64,000 nucleotides of DNA from positions 1 through 64,000 of the forward strand of contig JAPJBO010000070.1 in the NCBI GenBank assembly GCA_030068145.1. Reading direction: 5' to 3'. This DNA is from Diplonema papillatum. Taxonomy: Eukaryota > Euglenozoa > Diplonemea > Diplonemida > Diplonemidae. The notes below the pieces were generated by a model that had not been told where the DNA came from, ran no database searches, and saw only the letters and a list, made by a program, of their open reading frames with translations. Position numbers and translations under genes: made by a program. Below, piece after piece: positions 61,916 through 64,000 of the stretch. Position 1 is the stretch's first letter. The number at the start of each line of letters is the position of its first letter.

Positions 61916-62199
61916 GAGAGACAGATCAGATGTAAAGCTCCGATAAGGATGAACGGGACAGTGCGTGCGAAAGTCTAGAGTCGCGACTGTTGAGGGGGCG
62001 GGGGGTCTCTTCAGTGAGAAAATTCTCTTGAAACCTTCTGCTGTCCTTCGTCAATATGAGTATCAAACGAGGGGCGAACCGAATGTTGTTCCGGGTTGTA
62101 ACCCCTTGCACAAGTGTTCGTACTCTTCGGACTGGTATCAAACCTCTTAGATCTTCGATCTAAAACGAAGAAATGCGTAGTTTTGGTTGATTCTTTTGC

Positions 62200-62360
62200 T
62201 TTTCGTTGTCGACAACATTATTTACTTTCAGCGTCTTTTTCATGCCTTTTTAGTGACGGTATTTTGGGGTTTCTTTCTTTACCACGGACCTTCTGGACTT
62301 TCTGGTGCCTTCGAGTTGTCGTACTGTCTCTATGCCGCCCACGTCATGTTCGTTTAAAAC
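62200..62360 (+). repeat. Dispersed repeat shared with 47395-47540
   Basis: Blocks ttcgttgtcgacaac, gactttctggtgcc and tatgccgcccacgtc occur in the same order in both places. R4 core fragments follow at about 62504 and 62889. Confidence 0.75.
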
Positions 62361-62712
62361 TTCGGCTGGTTTCTTTCCGTGTTTCTGCCAAGAACGCCGG
62401 TGTTCGGGTGTTTTCTGAAGTCGGCTGTTGCTGGCGAGAGGGTGGGAGACAGTGTGGGGACAGGGATTGTTTGATCCGGGTCAAGGGTTCAAGCTAATGT
62501 TTTCCAGAGTAAAACTTCGCTTGAAACTCGGGTCTTATCAGAAGAGAGAGAGGGAGAGAGAGAGAGAAAACACATCAAAACATGTCAAAAGGTGTGGTAG
62601 TCACGCCTGAGCAGTGCTAGGGCCTCTTCCCACCTGTATGTGTTCTCGTTGGTCAACGCTACCACGCCGAGGTTCTCCGAGAGAGACAGAGAGGAGGAGG
62701 AACGGAGGAAGA

Positions 62713-62850
62713 AATGTGAAAACGGGATTTCGCCTGGAGGCTTTTTGCGTTATTCTGCAGATGCTTTGAGCTATCTTTGTGTCCATGTTTTTCAGTCGTC
62801 TTCTTAACCATGGTTAAGTGCACCAATGGTGTCAGCCGAAGCTGGTGGCC
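62713..62850 (+). repeat. Dispersed repeat shared with 44988-45130
   Basis: Matches from gtgaaaacggg to gtgtcagccgaagctgg. Confidence 0.85.
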
Positions 62851-62963
62851 GAAACTTCGATACTGGAGGGGGTGGACCTAATGTGTTTTTAGAGTAACAG
62901 CTGGCTAGAACCTCCGGGACTTTGAAGTCTCCGGGCGACCGTTTGGGGGTGATGGGAGTCGTC

Positions 62964-62965
<2 letters not shown>

Positions 62966-63006
<41 letters not shown>

Positions 63007-63140
63007 ACATAAACCAAGTCAAAGGGTGCGGTTGTCGCGCCTTAGCAGTCCCAGGGCCTCTCCCCACCCACCTATATGTGTTCTCGCTGTCATCGCTACC
63101 ACGCTGACAATGCCGAGAGAGAGAGAGAGAGAGAAAGAGA
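62966..63140 (+). repeat. Two (GA)n microsatellites
   Basis: GA runs at about 62966-63004 and 63114-63138, each followed by aacaca. They bracket a gcagtcccagggcctctccc block that also occurs near 14365 and 62615. Confidence 0.85.
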
Positions 63141-63186
63141 ACACAAAACAAAAAGGTTCCGTGTCGGGGGGCTGGCTAGACTCGGA

Positions 63187-63478
63187 CCGGGATTGCAAAA
63201 ACGTGCTTGGAATAGATATGTGCTCAACACCGCACTGGTCCCGTCTGCGCCGTGTTTTGGTCCTTAAGCCACGAACACATAAGGCGGATCATCATCAGCG
63301 CGGAACCTGAGTGTCTGCAGACAGGACAACGGTGTGAGTCTGGTTTGTCAGGCGGCTGTTCGTAGCTCGCCACAGCCAGGACCACCCGTGGTATTAGAGC
63401 ACAGGCGAATCCGTCACGGGGAGGAGTCCCCTAAAACTGTGTCTGAGCAATCAGTTAAAATACTCAGGCCCTCGCCCT
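63187..63478 (+). repeat. R1 interspersed repeat
   Basis: The most complete copy, from gattgcaaaaacgtgcttgg to gagcaatcagttaaaatact. Confidence 0.9.
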
Positions 63479-63578
63479 GATTGGGTGGCAGAGGCAGGGT
63501 TATCACGCCTTGCAGTCTCAGGACCCCGTCCCACCCGCCTGTCATTATTTTGTGTTCTCGTTGTCAGTGACAAATTTG

Positions 63579-63860
63579 GTACCAGGGAAAGCCTGCTACA
63601 CGGGAGCCAAGCTTCACGTGTACGGCGGTACTGCAGAGCCACGGGCCTACGGGTCAAGTGGCTACCGATTTCCCAAACTAAAGGATCAAGGCTTGGCGCA
63701 CCTTGGGGCTTGTCGCTCGCGCTGAACATAAGCTCGTCGAGACGGTCAGCCGCAGGGCAGAGCGGACGGGGTTGTAGCACTGTGCTGCCTCCGACTCAAG
63801 CTTTGCAAGCTGTGTGGTTGACCGTCACGTTCCTGGACCAGGAGCGGCCTTTTTCTTTCT
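63579..63860 (+). repeat. R5 interspersed repeat, copy 3
   Basis: Near-identical to 8799-9085, including the final ccaggagcggcctttttctt. Confidence 0.9.
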
Positions 63861-64000
63861 TCTCTTCTTCTTCTCGTTGTCATCGCTACCGCGCTGACTT
63901 TCCGAGAGAGAAACAGAAAGAAACCCGGATGTGGATTCTGGAAAAACAATGATACGCTGATTCAAATGGGTCTTCGCCACGTTCGTCTCCTAAATGGAAT

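Overview
This window is nuclear DNA of a eukaryote. One gene is split by four GT-AG introns, glutamine and glycine tracts are common, microsatellites are abundant, and non-LTR retrotransposons, TIR elements and tRNA-like repeats fill most of the space between genes. Protein content (proteasome beta-5, a three-repeat gelsolin protein, a NEK/STE-like kinase, an Eco1-like protein) does not fix the lineage. Repeat-rich, moderately GC-rich sequence with sparse genes would suit a microbial alga or other protist (alveolate or stramenopile type), but that is inference.

Layout. 0-2.6 kb: an Eco1/ESCO-like gene (minus strand) inside a tandem array of its own broken copies. 2.6-14.6 kb: no convincing gene; interspersed repeats, a foldback-type element (4972-6811) next to a small TIR element (6821-7250), and a decayed LSU rRNA fragment (10975-11143). 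14.6-14.85 kb: a probable terminal exon of an unknown gene. 15.25-21.0 kb: a three-level nest in which a tRNA-like repeat is split by a TIR element, which is split by a 5'-truncated LINE of about 5 kb. 21.6-24.4 kb: a protein kinase gene and a broken duplicate of its 3' end. 26.7-28.4 kb: an intronless severin/fragmin-like gelsolin gene with two decayed copies of its 3' end. 29.1-33.1 kb: fragments of two retroelements and a hAT-like element (31871-32789). 34.7-37.4 kb: a five-exon proteasome beta-5 gene. 38-64 kb: no recognised host gene; LINE scraps, repeat families R1-R5, minisatellites, long GA tracts, a second copy of the tRNA-like repeat (58029-58868) and a second decayed LSU rRNA fragment (minus strand, 60185-60344).

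The genes have no shared pathway: chromatid cohesion (Eco1), signalling (kinase), actin severing (gelsolin) and protein degradation (proteasome) are unrelated housekeeping roles. Two patterns unite the window. Every recognised host gene is on the minus strand, and three of the four have broken tandem copies of their own 3' portions just downstream. Also, nearly all copies I found of five dispersed repeat families lie in one orientation (plus), opposite to the genes; one of them (R4) forms the acceptor-side end of a proteasome intron.

Repeat family names used below are mine: R1 (core TTGCAAGAACGTGCTTGGAA), R2 (core CTGCCAACTACTAATTTTTA), R3 (core CTGAGCCCAAATCCTGGACG), R4 (core GAGTGAAAGTTCGCTTGAAA), R5 (core ACCAGGGAAAGCCTGCTACA).
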